A stretch of 61,315 nt of DNA. It comes from Candidatus Poribacteria bacterium. GTDB lineage: Bacteria > Poribacteria > WGA-4E > WGA-3G. The notes beneath the pieces are model-generated. The model did not search any database and had not been told where the DNA came from. It worked only from the letters and a program-made list of their open reading frames with translations. The stretch spans positions 1-61,315 of the forward strand of contig JAJEDB010000016.1 of NCBI GenBank assembly GCA_022821725.1, in the 5' to 3' direction. Positions 1 through 8,784 of this stretch are shown here, one piece after another (position 1 is the stretch's first letter; the number at the start of each line of letters is the position of its first letter). Both the position numbers and the translations under genes were made by a program.

Positions 1-152
1 CACTTTCTTCTCTCCTTTTTCGCGGAGAGACACCCCAGAGGGGATCCGCTTTGGAAACCCCTCGGAAACTGACTTTCTCACATACAAACCTGACAAAATC
101 AACTACAATCTACCCTCGAAAAAAAATGGGGGTAAGTGACTCATTATAATTG

Positions 153-181
153 TTGACCTTTTCGCGTGGATACTGTATTAT
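153..181 (+). promoter_or_regulatory. Sigma70-type promoter for the FIST gene
   Basis: TTGACC at 153-158 and TATTAT at 176-181 are separated by 17 bases. The expected transcript would begin near 188, giving a leader of about 20 bases that carries the TAGGTGAG ribosome site before the ATG at 207. Confidence 0.6.
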
Positions 182-206
182 TACCGCAAAAAGGTAGGTG
201 AGAAAG

Positions 207-1379
207 ATGATTCATGTAGGTGTGGGACATTCGCAAAGCCTCTCAACTTCGGAAGCCGCGGAGCGCGCGACACTGATGGCAATGGGAAACGCAGGCATCG
301 CTAAAGCCGATCTTGCAATCGTATTTGCAACCCTTAACTATCAAACGGAATATGAGCACCTGTATCAAGCGGTTCACGCTAACGCCAATTGTGATGAACT
401 TATCGGATGTAGCGGGATGAGCGTCCTGACGTCAGCCGGGGAGTTTGAAGAAGAACCGACTCTCGCCGTAATGGTTATCCGTAGTGACCAACTCTCGGCA
501 GCCTCCTTTAGCGCGCGAGGCACAGCAGCTGAAGTCGGCGAACAGATACAAAAAGACATTCAATCTGGACGCGACGATGACTCCCTTCTCGTGATTTTTC
601 CGGATGTTCGGACGGTGAACCCAGCAGAACTCGTGAAACACATCGGTGACGACGGAACAGAATTGCCCCTCGTGGGTGCCGCTGTCTCTGGCGACGCAAC
701 AGGCGCGCAGATGTATCATTGGAGAGGCGAAGAGGCAACGGAAGGAGGACTGACGGGTATCCTCTTAACGGGTGATTTCAATACGGAGATCGGCGTTGCC
801 CAAGGTTGTCAACCCGTCGGTAGACCCCGTGAGGTTACAAGAGCAGAGGGACGCGTTATCTTTGAGTTGGACGGTGAACCGGCATTGGAAAACTTTAAGG
901 GAACCTTACAACTGCTAACGCAGGAGGACATTCGTCGTTCAGGTGGCACGGTTTTTGTCGGCATTGCCATGGACCCTGAAAATAGGAATCCGATCCGCGG
1001 AGATTTTCTGATTCGTAATCTTGTCGGTATTAACGAGGAGCACGATGCGCTGGCTGTATCCGAGGAGGTAACGGAAGGACAATTGGTGCAGTTTCATCTG
1101 CGAAACCCAAACGCCGCTGCAGAAGAAATACAAGTGATTCTCACGCGGTTAGCGGAAAAAACACGGGAGCATCCCCCAGCATTCGGGCTTTATTTCAACT
1201 GCTTAGGCCGGGGCAAGGGGTTATATGGCGTAGCAAATCACGACATCGGCGTGATCCAAGAGAAGTTTCCAGGACTCCCTGTTATCGGATTTTTCGGGAA
1301 TTCGGAGTTCGCACCCATCGGTGGACGCAACTTCGCGCATGCCTATACCGGTGTATTTGTGCTTTGCACCGCAAATTGA
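207..1379 (+). CDS. FIST N/C domain signal-sensing protein
   Basis: A 390-residue protein resembling the FIST family, which combines an N-terminal FIST domain (about residues 25-220) with a C-terminal FIST_C domain (about 225-375). Family members are thought to sense small ligands such as amino acids and are often linked to signal transduction; this one stands alone, without kinase or GGDEF domains. The C-terminal FYNC-like signature appears as YFNCLGRG, followed by the typical PVIGFFGNSEFAPIGG. No signal peptide is seen, so it is probably cytoplasmic. A GTG at 198 is in frame, but the ATG at 207 is better placed after TAGGTGAG. The following SMP-30 gene starts 18 bases downstream, suggesting co-transcription. 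The ligand is unknown. Confidence 0.8.
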   Translation: MIHVGVGHSQSLSTSEAAERATLMAMGNAGIAKADLAIVFATLNYQTEYEHLYQAVHANANCDELIGCSGMSVLTSAGEFEEEPTLAVMVIRSDQLSAASFSARGTAAEVGEQIQKDIQSGRDDDSLLVIFPDVRTVNPAELVKHIGDDGTELPLVGAAVSGDATGAQMYHWRGEEATEGGLTGILLTGDFNTEIGVAQGCQPVGRPREVTRAEGRVIFELDGEPALENFKGTLQLLTQEDIRRSGGTVFVGIAMDPENRNPIRGDFLIRNLVGINEEHDALAVSEEVTEGQLVQFHLRNPNAAAEEIQVILTRLAEKTREHPPAFGLYFNCLGRGKGLYGVANHDIGVIQEKFPGLPVIGFFGNSEFAPIGGRNFAHAYTGVFVLCTAN

Positions 1380-1396
1380 ATTCAAGGAATCAAAAA

Positions 1397-2233
1397 ATGA
1401 ACGAAGAACTGTTTGTCAGTCAAGAATTTACACCCGTTAACGGATTTACATCGGGAATCGAGGGACCCGGCTGTGATGCAGAGGGAAACCTATACGCTGT
1501 TAACTACGAGCGGCAGCATACCATCGGCAAGGTGACACCCGACGGCACAGCCAGCGTTTTTGTTGAACTCCCAACGGGAAGCATCGGCAACGGCATCCGT
1601 TTCAACAGGGAAGGCTTCATGTTCATCGCCGATTACACAAATCACAACGTCCTGAAAGTGGATATGGACACACGGGACATCACTGTGCATGCCCACGAAC
1701 CGACAATGAATCAACCGAACGATCTCGCCATAGGCGCGAACGATATCCTCTATGCGAGTGACCCAAATTGGGGCGCGTCAACCGGACAAATCTGGCGGGT
1801 CGATACGGATGGAACCGTGACCTTACTGGAAACGGATATGGGCACAACAAACGGCATTGAAGTCAGTCCCGACGAAAAAGTGCTTTACGTCAATGAATCC
1901 GCGCAACGGAACGTCTGGGCGTATGACCTATCCCCGGAGGGAGAGGTTCGCAATAAACGTCTCCTGATTCAGTTCCCGGATTTCAACATGGACGGCATGC
2001 GGTGCGATATTGAAGGCAATCTCTATATCACCCGGCACGGCAAAGGCACAGTGGCGAAACTCTCTCCCGCAGGTGAGGTGCTGTTGGAAGTCGAACTAAC
2101 GGGTAAGTTATGCTCCAATATCGCTTTCGGGGGTCCAGATGGACGCACCTGTTACGTCACGATGGCAGACAGGGGAAACGTAGAGGTTTTTCGCGCCGAT
2201 CTGCCCGGCAGAAGTTGGCAATTGTTCCAGTAA
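1397..2233 (+). CDS. SMP-30/gluconolactonase-like beta-propeller lactonase
   Basis: A 278-residue protein of the SMP-30/gluconolaconase/LRE family, which are metal-dependent six-bladed propeller lactonases acting on sugar lactones. The family's metal-site segments are visible: TTNGIEVSPDEKVLYVNES around residue 150 (Asn and Asp neighbours) and FNMDGMRCDIEGNLYIT around residue 200. There is no signal peptide. The ATG at 1397 follows AAGGA at 1384-1388 and matches the family start better than the upstream in-frame ATG at 1364, which overlaps the FIST gene. It probably forms a two-gene operon with the FIST gene. The substrate cannot be told; several sugar-acid genes lie near 48-53 kb, but no direct link is visible. 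Confidence 0.75.
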   Translation: MNEELFVSQEFTPVNGFTSGIEGPGCDAEGNLYAVNYERQHTIGKVTPDGTASVFVELPTGSIGNGIRFNREGFMFIADYTNHNVLKVDMDTRDITVHAHEPTMNQPNDLAIGANDILYASDPNWGASTGQIWRVDTDGTVTLLETDMGTTNGIEVSPDEKVLYVNESAQRNVWAYDLSPEGEVRNKRLLIQFPDFNMDGMRCDIEGNLYITRHGKGTVAKLSPAGEVLLEVELTGKLCSNIAFGGPDGRTCYVTMADRGNVEVFRADLPGRSWQLFQ

Positions 2234-2243
2234 ACCTATTTAC

Positions 2244-2304
2244 GCACAAATCGGGGTTACAAACCCCTCCCACAAGAGAGATTTGTGACAATTGAATGGC
2301 TCTG
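2244..2304. repeat. 61-bp interspersed repeat, copy 1
   Basis: Identical over 61 bases to 61059-61119 at the other end of the window. It contains nested inverted repeats: CACAAATC (2245-2252) pairs with GATTTGTG (2280-2287), and inside it GGGGTT pairs with AACCCC. Shorter relatives of the GGGGTT...AACCCCTCC core occur at about 41-64, 36705-36727, 53163-53187 and 61149-61170. Confidence 0.85.
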
Positions 2305-2323
2305 ATGCCACACTAAAACGCTC

Positions 2324-2352
2324 TTGACAGGTGCTCTATTTTGTGGTATTAT
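2324..2352 (+). promoter_or_regulatory. Strong sigma70-type promoter for the LamG gene
   Basis: Consensus TTGACA at 2324-2329 and TATTAT at 2347-2352 with a 17-base spacer. It lies just downstream of the 61-bp repeat and about 35 bases before the GTG start at 2388. Confidence 0.7.
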
Positions 2353-2387
2353 TATATGTATATAATTATCCACTATGGAGGGAACAC

Positions 2388-3170
2388 GTGAAACAACTGT
2401 TTATTGTCTTAGTTATTGCCTTGGTTTGCAGCACGTATGCCGCTGCCGATTTGCTGGAAGGTCTCGTTCTTTACATGCCACTCGATGAAGGTAAGGGTAA
2501 TACGGTCGAGGACTTCTCAGAAAACGGCTTTGAAGGTGAACTCAACGGCGGTCCTAAATGGGTTGACGGCAAATTCGGAAAGGCACTTCAATTCAGCGCG
2601 TCCAGCGATTTCGTCGCTATTGAGGACGACGGGGCTTTCCACATCGAAGATGAAATTACACAAGCCGCATGGATTAATCTCGACCGACTCCCAAGCGCAC
2701 ACGCCATCGTTTTTGGCACCCGCATGGGGGGTGGTGGAAGACACATCGGATTCGGCTATGGGATGAATCCCGGAAACGGCATCAAAGTCTGGACGAACGG
2801 TGCTGGCGGCGGGTTCTTGGACATCAACGATAACAAGACGGGTCTTGATACCGGGAAATGGTATTATCTGTCCTATACCCATACGAGCGACAACAAAGGC
2901 AAAGTCAAGATTTACGTCAACGGCAAAGTTACGCACGATCAGGATTCTAACAACCCTGTCGCACCCGCAGGTGCTACAAGCCAAATTCAGATCGGCACTT
3001 GGGCTGGTGAAGCGTGGCCCGGTATGGTTGACGAGGTTCGGCTCTGGAATCGCGCCCTCTCTGATGACGAAATGGAACAGAGTATGGATATGGGAGCTGA
3101 AGAATTTTTGGCTGTAAATCCGAAAGATAAACTCGCCACGTCTTGGGGCAAAATCAAGAGACTTCGCTAA
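2388..3170 (+). CDS. Exported LamG/concanavalin A-like domain protein
   Basis: A 260-residue exported protein. The GTG at 2388 follows GGAGGG at 2377-2382, and the resulting N-terminus is a clean signal peptide (positive KQ, hydrophobic LFIVLVIALVC, small residues before cleavage near ADLLEG). Residues about 25-225 form a LamG_3/concanavalin-like jelly roll, a fold usually used for carbohydrate or surface binding: it opens with LVLYMPLDEGKGN, contains SDFVAIEDDGAFHIEDEITQ-type strands, and closes with MVDEVRLWNRALSDDEM. No catalytic domain is attached. The gene is monocistronic between a strong promoter and a terminator. Function is inferred as a secreted or periplasmic binding protein. Confidence 0.8.
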   Translation: MKQLFIVLVIALVCSTYAAADLLEGLVLYMPLDEGKGNTVEDFSENGFEGELNGGPKWVDGKFGKALQFSASSDFVAIEDDGAFHIEDEITQAAWINLDRLPSAHAIVFGTRMGGGGRHIGFGYGMNPGNGIKVWTNGAGGGFLDINDNKTGLDTGKWYYLSYTHTSDNKGKVKIYVNGKVTHDQDSNNPVAPAGATSQIQIGTWAGEAWPGMVDEVRLWNRALSDDEMEQSMDMGAEEFLAVNPKDKLATSWGKIKRLR

Positions 3171-3177
3171 CGGAAAC

Positions 3178-3208
3178 GAGGCGGCAATCTTCGTCGCCTC
3201 ACTCTTTT
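3178..3208 (+). terminator. Hairpin terminator after the LamG gene
   Basis: GAGGCG (3178-3183) pairs with CGCCTC (3195-3200), followed by ACTCTTTT. It sits 8 bases after the LamG stop codon and just ahead of the aminotransferase. Confidence 0.55.
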
Positions 3209-3219
3209 GAGGTATACAC

Positions 3220-4413
3220 ATTTCTGTTCAATCTCAACTTTCAGACAAATCCACCCGTTTCACCGAATCCGTCATCCGCGGGATGACGCAACTCTGTCTA
3301 CGCTATGACGCAATCAACCTCTCTCAAGGCACGCCGGCGTATCAACCCCCTCCTGAAGTCAAAGCCGCCGCAATTGAAGCAATCCAAGAAGGCTATAACC
3401 AATACAGCATCACGTGGGGAGCCCCGGCGTTCCGTGAAGCAATCGCTCATAAAATGACGACGTTTAACTGCATTCCCACTGATCCGGACAGAAATGTGAC
3501 CGTCACCTGCGGTTCAACGGAAGGCATGCTCTCCTCACTTCTCGCAATCATCAATCCCGACGACGAAATTATCATCTTTGAACCCTTTTATGAGAACTAC
3601 GGACCGGATACCATCATCTCTGGAGCGAAACCGGTCTATGTGGCATTACAAGAGACCCCCGTATCTGACGGGACTATCCGTTTTACCTACGATCCAACCG
3701 AACTCCGAGACGCTTTTTCTGCCAACACAAAAGCGATCATCATAAATACTCCGAATAACCCACTCGGCAAGGTTTTCACCCAATCTGAACTGCAAGAGAT
3801 CGCCGACCTTTGTTGTGAATACGACTGCCTCGCTATCACCGATGAAATATATGAGCACATGATCTATGATGAGAAGCCCCATCTCAGTATCGGTTCACTG
3901 CCGCAAATGCGGGATCGGACGATTACCGTCTCAGGATTGAGCAAGGCGTATTCCATGACAGGATGGCGATTAGGTTACGTCACCGCCCCGGAGATTTTGA
4001 CCGATGCCATCCGTAAGATGCATGACTTCCTGACCGTCGGTGCCCCGCATCCGCTTCAGCGCGCTGGCGTTGTTGCCCTGAATTTGCCGTCGAGTTACCA
4101 TGCAACCTTGATTGCGAAATATGACAAGAACCGTAAATATCTCGTTGAGAACCTCACGAAAGCCGGATTCCGTTGTCACGAGCCGGAGGGTGCGTATTAT
4201 ATCATGACCGACATCACGGATTTTGGGTTTTCTGACGATACAGCCTTTGCCCATTGGTTGGTGAAAGAGATCGGCGTCGGCGGTGTGCCGGGTTCGAGTT
4301 TCTACAGCCGTCCACACCTCGGAAAGACGAAATTTCGGTTCATGTTTAGTATGGTAGACGACATCCTCGCCGAAGCCGCTGAACGCTTGATGCAGATTAA
4401 AGCGAAAATCTGA
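3220..4413 (+). CDS. PLP-dependent class I/II aminotransferase (AspC-like), apparent ATT start
   Basis: A fold-type I aminotransferase of the aspartate/aromatic group, transferring amino groups between an amino acid and a 2-oxo acid in the cytoplasm. Seen in the sequence: AINLSQGTP near the start, NTPNNPLGK (PLP/substrate site), DEIYEHMIYD, and the PLP lysine in SGLSKAYSMTGWRLGY. The first ATG is at 3283, but the family-typical segment ending SVIRGMT lies upstream of it in the same frame. The frame is closed by TGA at 3208-3210, so the start must lie between. The only well placed codon is ATT at 3220, 7 bases after GAGG (3209-3212), giving 397 residues. Which amino acid is used cannot be decided. 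Confidence 0.8.
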   Translation: MSVQSQLSDKSTRFTESVIRGMTQLCLRYDAINLSQGTPAYQPPPEVKAAAIEAIQEGYNQYSITWGAPAFREAIAHKMTTFNCIPTDPDRNVTVTCGSTEGMLSSLLAIINPDDEIIIFEPFYENYGPDTIISGAKPVYVALQETPVSDGTIRFTYDPTELRDAFSANTKAIIINTPNNPLGKVFTQSELQEIADLCCEYDCLAITDEIYEHMIYDEKPHLSIGSLPQMRDRTITVSGLSKAYSMTGWRLGYVTAPEILTDAIRKMHDFLTVGAPHPLQRAGVVALNLPSSYHATLIAKYDKNRKYLVENLTKAGFRCHEPEGAYYIMTDITDFGFSDDTAFAHWLVKEIGVGGVPGSSFYSRPHLGKTKFRFMFSMVDDILAEAAERLMQIKAKI

Positions 4414-4449
4414 AAACAACTGCGTTCCAAGATACTGAAAACGTTAGCA

Positions 4450-4530
4450 CGTAATGGAATGGCATGCGGATCTAAGAAACGCATGGCAAAGTTCAGACGC
4501 ACGTCATTTAACCGCAAGGTATAATTAAAA
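4450..4530 (+). repeat. Start-codon-proximal repeat (CCGCAAGGTATAATTAAA family), copy A
   Basis: One of six related intergenic elements. This copy runs from CGTAATGGAATGG to AACCGCAAGGTATAATTAAAA and ends directly before the ATG at 4531. The core offers both AAGG (ribosome site-like, 4516-4519) and TATAAT (minus-10-like, 4520-4525). Related copies lie at 10266-10344, 11157-11187, 14810-14862, 41163-41206 and 43143-43222. Confidence 0.65.
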
Positions 4531-4737
4531 ATGGACATCTCACTTGAAAACGAAACACAACATATCTACAGAAAAGAAATTGAGGCATTGATTCAGCGGG
4601 AAGAGAAGTATAGAGGCCTCGGTCCCACCGAGCTTGAAGCGATTGTGCGCGCATTTGAACTGACGTTGACCAATGGACGCGAAAAAGTGCGAGCGCAAAT
4701 GCTTTACGATCTTATCCACCAAAAGAGAGACGACTGA
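4531..4737 (+). CDS. Small acidic protein preceding the Rad50-like ATPase
   Basis: A 68-residue, largely helical, charged protein with no recognised domain. It starts at an ATG directly after repeat copy A and ends one base before the ATG of the Rad50-like gene, so the two are almost certainly translated together. It has no membrane segment or metal motif. Its fixed position suggests it is a small accessory subunit of the ATPase, but that is inference; it is too short to be an Mre11/SbcD nuclease. It could also simply be a conserved hypothetical. Confidence 0.6.
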   Translation: MDISLENETQHIYRKEIEALIQREEKYRGLGPTELEAIVRAFELTLTNGREKVRAQMLYDLIHQKRDD

Positions 4738-4738
4738 T

Positions 4739-6637
4739 ATGCAGTTAGAGCGGATCCGTCTTAAGACTTTCGGCTGTTTTGAACAGCGCGATTTTGAGCT
4801 GCACGACGGCATCAATCTTATTTTCGGTCCCAACTTCAGTGGGAAAAGCACGCTTGTCAATGCCATCTTTTTTACATTAACCGGAAAACCGATCGTCCCA
4901 CGCGTGGATACCTCGGCGATAAAAAATGCGAAAGCCTATAGCGGCACAGCGGGTTTGCAATTCATCGCAGCGGGTGAACGTTATCAACTCTACCGAGCGA
5001 CCAGGAAACGCATCCAACTCCGTTCAGAAAAAAACGGGGCATGGCAGATCGTCTTTGATGAGAATCGTGTGCGGGTGACGGAAACATTGTTACAAGAGCG
5101 ATTTGGCATCATGCACGAGCAGCTTGCCCTCACTACCTTCCTCCGCGAAGGCGAGATTTTTGAGTTTCTCGCCCGACAATCCACGAGTCGACGCGATATT
5201 CTCCATACACTTCTCGGTATCGACAGGCTCATTGAAGTCCGGGAACGGTTCATTGACACACGTCGGATCGCGAAACGTGAGCAAGGCAGAATTCGCGCAC
5301 ATCAAAATAGTTTGCGGTTTAATGCCCAAAACGTGGATCAAACCGAAATCGAACGTATTGAAGAAAAGTTGAAAGGCTTAGAAGCCGCCTACAGTGCCGA
5401 AACGGGGGATACGGCGCTCATCGCAGAATGGCTACAGCAACAGGAGCGTTTACAAAAACGTCTGGACGTGCTTACACACGAGCAACACGAGGCGTTGATC
5501 GGATTCAAAGGTATTGATCCGTTGCGAGAAATGATAACGAAAATCGAAGATAGTATTCAGGGTGCTGCTGGATTAGAAAAAAAACGGGAGGCACTGATAC
5601 AACAGATTGGGAGCCTTGAATCGCAGATTGCGGCATTGACGAATGTCTGTAACACCCTCCGAACCCTGATTGAGAGCGATGAACAGCACTGCCCGACCTG
5701 TTACCAGCCGGTTGAGCGTGAAGTTCTACAACAGATTATTGATGAAAAGGAAACCGAAAAATCGCACCGGTGCACCGAATTGGAGACCCACAAACAATCA
5801 TTGGAGACAGAAACCGAGAATTTGGAGAGTCGCCGTGCGCTTGAACAACGACTTCAAACCTTGCGGGGACGTTTATCACGGTTTGAACAACACACCGGCG
5901 AACTTAAGGAAATTCAGAGTGAACTCAGCACGTTGTCTTCTCGGTTAGCAGAAAGGGGAATCCAGGAAGGGGAGGCGTTGTCTTCTGAATCCGCGGTAGG
6001 ATTAGACAAACCGAAGTTGAAAGCCCAAATCGATCAGGAGCGGAAACGTTTGGACCGTCTCAAGCAGCAAGAGGCTGTCCGTTTAGATAGGCTGGGGGCA
6101 CTCCAGCGAGTTAACAGAGATGCGTCTAAAATTGAAAAGACGCTCCTGAGTTTAGAACTCGCCTGTGCAGGCGTCGACAAAACTATTGAAACCCTCCAAC
6201 GTCAGATCCTCAAACCCGCTGAAGAGGAATTGCATCACTGGCTTGAAAAGATGCAACTCTTCTCAAGTTCTCGCGGGAGTGGATCTACTGCTCGCGGGAG
6301 TGGGGGACACACCCGCGTTGACCTACAACGCCAACATTTACTCCCTTCGCTCACGATAGATGGTGTCGATCGGAGTTTGATGCTGCTCAGCGGCAGTGAG
6401 AAGATGTTCCTCTATCTCTGTTTCAAGGTTGCCCTTGCCAAGGTATTAGGCAATCCCGGCTTCTTTGTCTTCGATGACCCGACGCTCCATTTAGATGAAG
6501 AACGAAAGGCGTTGATGGTGGATTTTATCCGTCAACTCGCTGAAGAGCATCAGGTCGTCGTGACGAGTTATGATGAAGATGTCCGTTCCGGTCTCGAAGG
6601 CGCGCATCTGATTGAAATGAGCAGAGAATCCGCCTAA
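4739..6637 (+). CDS. Rad50/SbcC-like SMC ATPase with zinc hook
   Basis: A 632-residue ABC-type ATPase of the SMC/Rad50 class. The Walker A motif FGPNFSGKST is near residue 32; two coiled-coil arms (about 165-310 and 345-490) flank a CPTC zinc hook near residue 320; the C-terminal lobe carries the signature LLSGSEKMFLYLCF and a Walker B FFVFDDPTLHLDEE. Such proteins bridge and process DNA ends or bind DNA. The arms are much shorter than in true Rad50 or SbcC (usually over 850 residues). No Mre11/SbcD gene is nearby; instead the 68-residue protein precedes it. The ATG at 4739 is chosen because it begins the canonical LERIRLKTFGCF strand; the longer upstream frame overlaps the small gene. It converges with the next gene, overlapping by 4 bases. 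Confidence 0.8.
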   Translation: MQLERIRLKTFGCFEQRDFELHDGINLIFGPNFSGKSTLVNAIFFTLTGKPIVPRVDTSAIKNAKAYSGTAGLQFIAAGERYQLYRATRKRIQLRSEKNGAWQIVFDENRVRVTETLLQERFGIMHEQLALTTFLREGEIFEFLARQSTSRRDILHTLLGIDRLIEVRERFIDTRRIAKREQGRIRAHQNSLRFNAQNVDQTEIERIEEKLKGLEAAYSAETGDTALIAEWLQQQERLQKRLDVLTHEQHEALIGFKGIDPLREMITKIEDSIQGAAGLEKKREALIQQIGSLESQIAALTNVCNTLRTLIESDEQHCPTCYQPVEREVLQQIIDEKETEKSHRCTELETHKQSLETETENLESRRALEQRLQTLRGRLSRFEQHTGELKEIQSELSTLSSRLAERGIQEGEALSSESAVGLDKPKLKAQIDQERKRLDRLKQQEAVRLDRLGALQRVNRDASKIEKTLLSLELACAGVDKTIETLQRQILKPAEEELHHWLEKMQLFSSSRGSGSTARGSGGHTRVDLQRQHLLPSLTIDGVDRSLMLLSGSEKMFLYLCFKVALAKVLGNPGFFVFDDPTLHLDEERKALMVDFIRQLAEEHQVVVTSYDEDVRSGLEGAHLIEMSRESA

Positions 6638-8028
6638 AACCGTTCAAGATAGATATCGCCATTGTCTTTCTGGGTGTTGCTCCAGACGACACACCAGCGT
6701 CCCTCTCCAACGGTCACCACAAATGGCGGATAATGTTTCCCCTCACTTGTAGAAACAGCGATCCCGTTTCTGTCCCACAGGGGTTTGCCTTCTAAATCAA
6801 TTTGCTGGCGGTAGATAGCGTCACTGCTCTCTTCTCCGAAGTCCTCTCGATAATCTAACCACACCACAGAAAAATGGTTTTCTGCAGTTCGCACGATGAA
6901 GGGCTTGTCTTGATGTCCACCGGCTGTGCAAAACGGGATACCATCCTTCTCCCAAACGAGGGTGCCATCGGCACGGATGCGCTGCATGTATAAATCGGAA
7001 TAGACATCGCGTTCATCTCTCCAGACGACGATGAAACCGCCTGCTCCGTCGCTCACAACCGAGGCATGTTTCTGGATACCGGGTGCGGTGCAAATGGGGA
7101 CCCCTGTGTCCGCCCACAATTTGCTACCATCGGGTGCAATCCGTTGGGCGTAAAGCTGATCGTTGATGAAATTCTCGTAAATCTGCCACAAGACGATGAA
7201 TCCACCTGCCCCATCAGCAATCACCCGCGGTTCTCCCTGCATCCCTTCTGATGGTGAAATGAGGCGCGGCGCGTCCCATAAGGGTTCCGCGTCTAAACTC
7301 AGTCGATATGCCATGATGTGCCAAGCGTCATACCCGATGACATCCCACCAAACAATATAGAAACCGCCCGTCCCGTCGGCGAGCAGAATCGGATCGCTCT
7401 GGAGGGATTCCGATGGAAACACGGGAATTCCGTTAGGTTCCCACAGCGTCTCGCCCTTCGCAGTGATCCGTTGGATGTACAAATCCTGGAATTCGGAACT
7501 TCGACGTTCATCTTCCCAAACACAGACAGCCCCACCTTCACCATCACTCAGAATCGCTTGTGTGGATTGATCCGCACCGTTCACACAGATGGGTATACCA
7601 TCTGTTTGCCAAAGCACATCCCCCTCAAGACTCACGGCTTGCGCATAGATATCCCAATTACTTCTGTCGCGCCTGTCGTTCCAAACAACGATGGCGTGCT
7701 GTTCGTGCCGAATCATTCGTAAGCGACGTTGATTCCGATCCGCCCTACAGATAGCGGTCCCATTTTCTTCCCAACGCGGTGTGCCACTGCTATCAACACG
7801 CTGGGCGTAGACGTCCCAATCCTTACCGGTTCGGTAATCTTCCCACATAACAATAACACCTCCCTCACCATCGTCCACGACCCATGGGAGGAATTGTCCA
7901 TCTTTAGCTACTGAAACCGGAATTTCAGCCAAGGAAGATCTACAAAGCGTGCCAAAGCCTGCAAACAGGAGAAGCAGCACCATTGATAGCCATTGGCTCA
8001 ATCGGTGAAAAGCGTTTTGGGAGTCCAT
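6634..8028 (-). CDS. Exported beta-propeller-like repeat protein
   Basis: A 464-residue protein with an N-terminal signal or anchor segment (WLSMVLLLLFAGFGTL) and then about seven repeats of 55-60 residues. Each repeat has the pattern DGxGGxxVxWxDxR, a D-Y/D-I-Y-x-QR segment, and a G-x-x-x-W-x-x-x-G-x-x-x-C ending, as expected for propeller blades. No enzyme motif is visible, so a role in the periplasm or cell surface as a binding scaffold is only a guess. The 5' end overlaps the 3' end of the sixA-like gene by 31 bases, so the two form an operon read leftwards. Proteins of this repeat type are often annotated only as hypothetical. Confidence 0.65.
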   Translation of the reverse strand: MDSQNAFHRLSQWLSMVLLLLFAGFGTLCRSSLAEIPVSVAKDGQFLPWVVDDGEGGVIVMWEDYRTGKDWDVYAQRVDSSGTPRWEENGTAICRADRNQRRLRMIRHEQHAIVVWNDRRDRSNWDIYAQAVSLEGDVLWQTDGIPICVNGADQSTQAILSDGEGGAVCVWEDERRSSEFQDLYIQRITAKGETLWEPNGIPVFPSESLQSDPILLADGTGGFYIVWWDVIGYDAWHIMAYRLSLDAEPLWDAPRLISPSEGMQGEPRVIADGAGGFIVLWQIYENFINDQLYAQRIAPDGSKLWADTGVPICTAPGIQKHASVVSDGAGGFIVVWRDERDVYSDLYMQRIRADGTLVWEKDGIPFCTAGGHQDKPFIVRTAENHFSVVWLDYREDFGEESSDAIYRQQIDLEGKPLWDRNGIAVSTSEGKHYPPFVVTVGEGRWCVVWSNTQKDNGDIYLERF

Positions 8029-8495
8029 AAGTTGGCTAAGGTTCCTTCTGTATTCACGTCCAATGCTTTCCAGTGTTGGATCGGGAGTTCAATATGGGCA
8101 AGTGCTGCGGTTGGCATCCGGCGGATCTGCCCAGTCAAATAGCCTACGAGTTGTTCCATTGTCGGATTGTGTCCGACGACCATGACACGCTCGTATTTTT
8201 TCGGCAATGCCTGTAAGGTCTCGAAGTAAACCCCAACGACGGCATCATAAAATGTATCTATTTTTTTGACTTTCCCCTCATAACCGCACGCTTTTGCGAC
8301 TTTACTCGCGGTTCTCCTTGCCCGTTTTGCGGATGAAGTGAGGATCCTGTCGGGCGTTAATTTTTGTTCGCTCAGAAATTTTCCCATGCGCGGTGCGTCC
8401 CGTTTACCTCGTTTATTGAGAGGTCGATCATAGTCAGAGAGTTCTGGATAATTCCAACTGGATTTGGCGTGTCGTAGAATCAAAAGTGTTTTCAT
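7998..8495 (-). CDS. sixA: SixA-like histidine phosphatase
   Basis: A 165-residue histidine phosphatase superfamily protein. SixA removes phosphate from histidine, classically on phosphotransfer proteins. The catalytic LRHAKSSW motif (phosphohistidine nucleophile) is at residues 6-13, the arginine-containing SSAKRARRTA segment near 60, and the second catalytic histidine in VVGHNPTME near 107. The ATG at 8495 follows AAAGGAC with suitable spacing; the longer frame upstream lacks family similarity. The product is cytoplasmic. Its downstream neighbour is an exported repeat protein, which gives no hint about the target. No matching HPt kinase lies in the window. Confidence 0.8.
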   Translation of the reverse strand: MKTLLILRHAKSSWNYPELSDYDRPLNKRGKRDAPRMGKFLSEQKLTPDRILTSSAKRARRTASKVAKACGYEGKVKKIDTFYDAVVGVYFETLQALPKKYERVMVVGHNPTMEQLVGYLTGQIRRMPTAALAHIELPIQHWKALDVNTEGTLANLWTPKTLFTD

Positions 8496-8675
8496 TTTTT
8501 GTCCTTTATGTTGAGGTTCAATTTTTCTTTCTATCATATCACAATCGGAGTGGCGTGTCAATAATCTTACAAATCCTGAGAATCCTGATTCAGACAACTC
8601 CCTCACGGACTGTTCCAATCAGGATAAATCACACAAATTACATAAATGACAGTTCAGATTTCGGGAAATTTTGAT

Positions 8676-8702
8676 TTGCATTCCCAAGTCTTTTGTGATA
8701 AT
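8676..8702 (+). promoter_or_regulatory. Possible extended minus-10 promoter for the FN3 lipoprotein gene
   Basis: TTGCAT at 8676-8681 and GATAAT at 8697-8702, preceded by TGT, with a short 15-base spacer. The extended minus-10 makes it plausible. The gene start is 83 bases downstream. Confidence 0.35.
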
Positions 8703-8784
8703 ATTTTATAAAGACCTGTCAACGTATTTTGGAGAATAGCCGTTACAGAGTTCAACGCAATTCAAACTCTGGAGGAAATAGAAC

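Noticed and set aside
2517..3221. Long minus-strand frame opposite the LamG gene
   Set aside because: It mirrors a gene with strong evidence (signal peptide, promoter, ribosome site) and shows no family pattern.
4739..6637. Annotating the Rad50-like gene as sbcC
   Set aside because: It is much shorter than SbcC and has no sbcD neighbour, so the symbol would mislead.
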